Shown: positions 6,136 to 6,496 of the stretch, in pieces
Layout: each line of letters starts with the position of its first letter
Position numbering within the stretch: the first letter of the stretch is position 1
Source of the DNA: Actinomycetes bacterium
GTDB taxonomy: Bacteria; Actinomycetota; Acidimicrobiia; Acidimicrobiales; Palsa-688
Assembly (NCBI GenBank): GCA_021808425.1
Contig: JAKBBS010000188.1
Span: 1 to 6,496, forward strand
Reading direction: 5' to 3'
DNA length: 6,496 nt
Notes under the pieces: generated by a model
What the model was told of the DNA's origin: nothing
Databases searched by the model: none
Seen by the model: the letters and a program-made list of their open reading frames with translations, nothing else
Position numbers and translations under genes: made by a program

Positions 6136-6496
6136 ATGACCGAGATATCAGGGTCCGATTTTGACGGCGAGGCCTACCAGGCACGCTTCGATGCGCTCAC
6201 CCGTACGGGAATGGACATGCACGGCGAAGCTCGCCTAGTTATGTCGTTCGCGCCGGCGAGCGTTCTCGACGCTGGCTGCGGAACCGGGCGAGTGTCGATT
6301 GAGTTGGCTAAGCACGGCATCGAGGTCGTCGGCGTCGACGTCAACGCGTCCATGATCGACAAAGCTAGAGGGCTCGGCGCCGGCATCAACTGGGTGCAGG
6401 CCGACCTTGCCTCGTTGGATCTAGGCCGGCGCTTCGACGTGGTTGTCCTGGCAGGTAACGTTCCGCTCTTCTGCGAACCGTCGCGTCGCGCCGCCC
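6136..6496 (+). CDS. Class I SAM-dependent methyltransferase, 3' end cut by window edge
   Basis: The first 120 codons of a Rossmann-fold methyltransferase; the frame stays open to the right edge. Motif I is clear, VLDAGCGTGRVSIELA (43-58), followed by the acidic residue ending strand 2 (VVGVDVNASM, Asp68), a motif II-like ADLASLDL with Asp90, and the strand FDVVVLAGNVPLF (100-112). This is the methyltransf_11/25 type seen in many small-molecule methyltransferases, and the substrate cannot be told. ATG 6136 is chosen because AAGGA lies 9 bases upstream; an in-frame GTG at 6118 has GGAGG only 4 bases before it and is a possible longer start. It is divergent from the MDMPI-like gene, and the two may share control through the dyad between them. 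Confidence 0.85.
   Translation, partial: MTEISGSDFDGEAYQARFDALTRTGMDMHGEARLVMSFAPASVLDAGCGTGRVSIELAKHGIEVVGVDVNASMIDKARGLGAGINWVQADLASLDLGRRFDVVVLAGNVPLFCEPSRRAA

Noticed and set aside
1..6496. CRISPR arrays, tRNA or rRNA genes, insertion sequences, phage genes
   Set aside because: I saw no regularly spaced repeats, cloverleaf or rRNA-like stretches, transposase motifs or target-site duplications by reading.

Overview
This window looks like chromosomal DNA from a high-GC Gram-positive actinobacterium. The support is indirect: GC-rich third codon positions, frequent GTG/TTG starts, promoter candidates almost touching start codons, and a DinB/mycothiol-type (TIGR03086-like) protein. The genus cannot be told from the sequence. 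The window is almost fully coding, and no gap exceeds 90 bases.

Bases 1-5447 form a protocatechuate (beta-ketoadipate pathway) locus in two divergent transcription units. Leftward run an IclR-family regulator (795-1568, pcaR/pcaU-like) and then pobA (4-hydroxybenzoate 3-monooxygenase), which leaves the window at its left edge. Rightward runs a five-gene operon, pcaH-pcaG-pcaF-pcaI-pcaJ (1617-5447). Three of its junctions are 4-base start/stop overlaps, which suggests translational coupling. Only 48 bases separate the regulator start from the pcaH start, so one short region must hold both promoters and the operator.

Together the genes hydroxylate 4-hydroxybenzoate to protocatechuate (PobA), cleave the ring between the two hydroxyls (PcaGH), activate 3-oxoadipate with CoA from succinyl-CoA (PcaIJ), and thiolyse it to succinyl-CoA and acetyl-CoA (PcaF). 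The three middle steps (PcaB cycloisomerase, PcaC decarboxylase, PcaD enol-lactone hydrolase, or the fused PcaL) are not here, so they must lie left of pobA or elsewhere in the genome.

The right part (5448-6496) seems unrelated to the pathway. A convergent gene pair meets over a short GC-rich stretch with inverted repeats (possible bidirectional terminator). The leftward partner is a TIGR03086/MDMPI-N-like metal-binding protein (5512-6048). Across an 87-base divergent region containing a good 23-base dyad is the 5' part of a class I SAM-dependent methyltransferase, cut by the right edge.

I see no mobile element, CRISPR array, RNA gene or clearly novel system. The points most worth a second look are the regulatory dyads, the SD-less TTG start of pcaF, the coenzyme-site substitutions in PobA and the missing central pathway genes.
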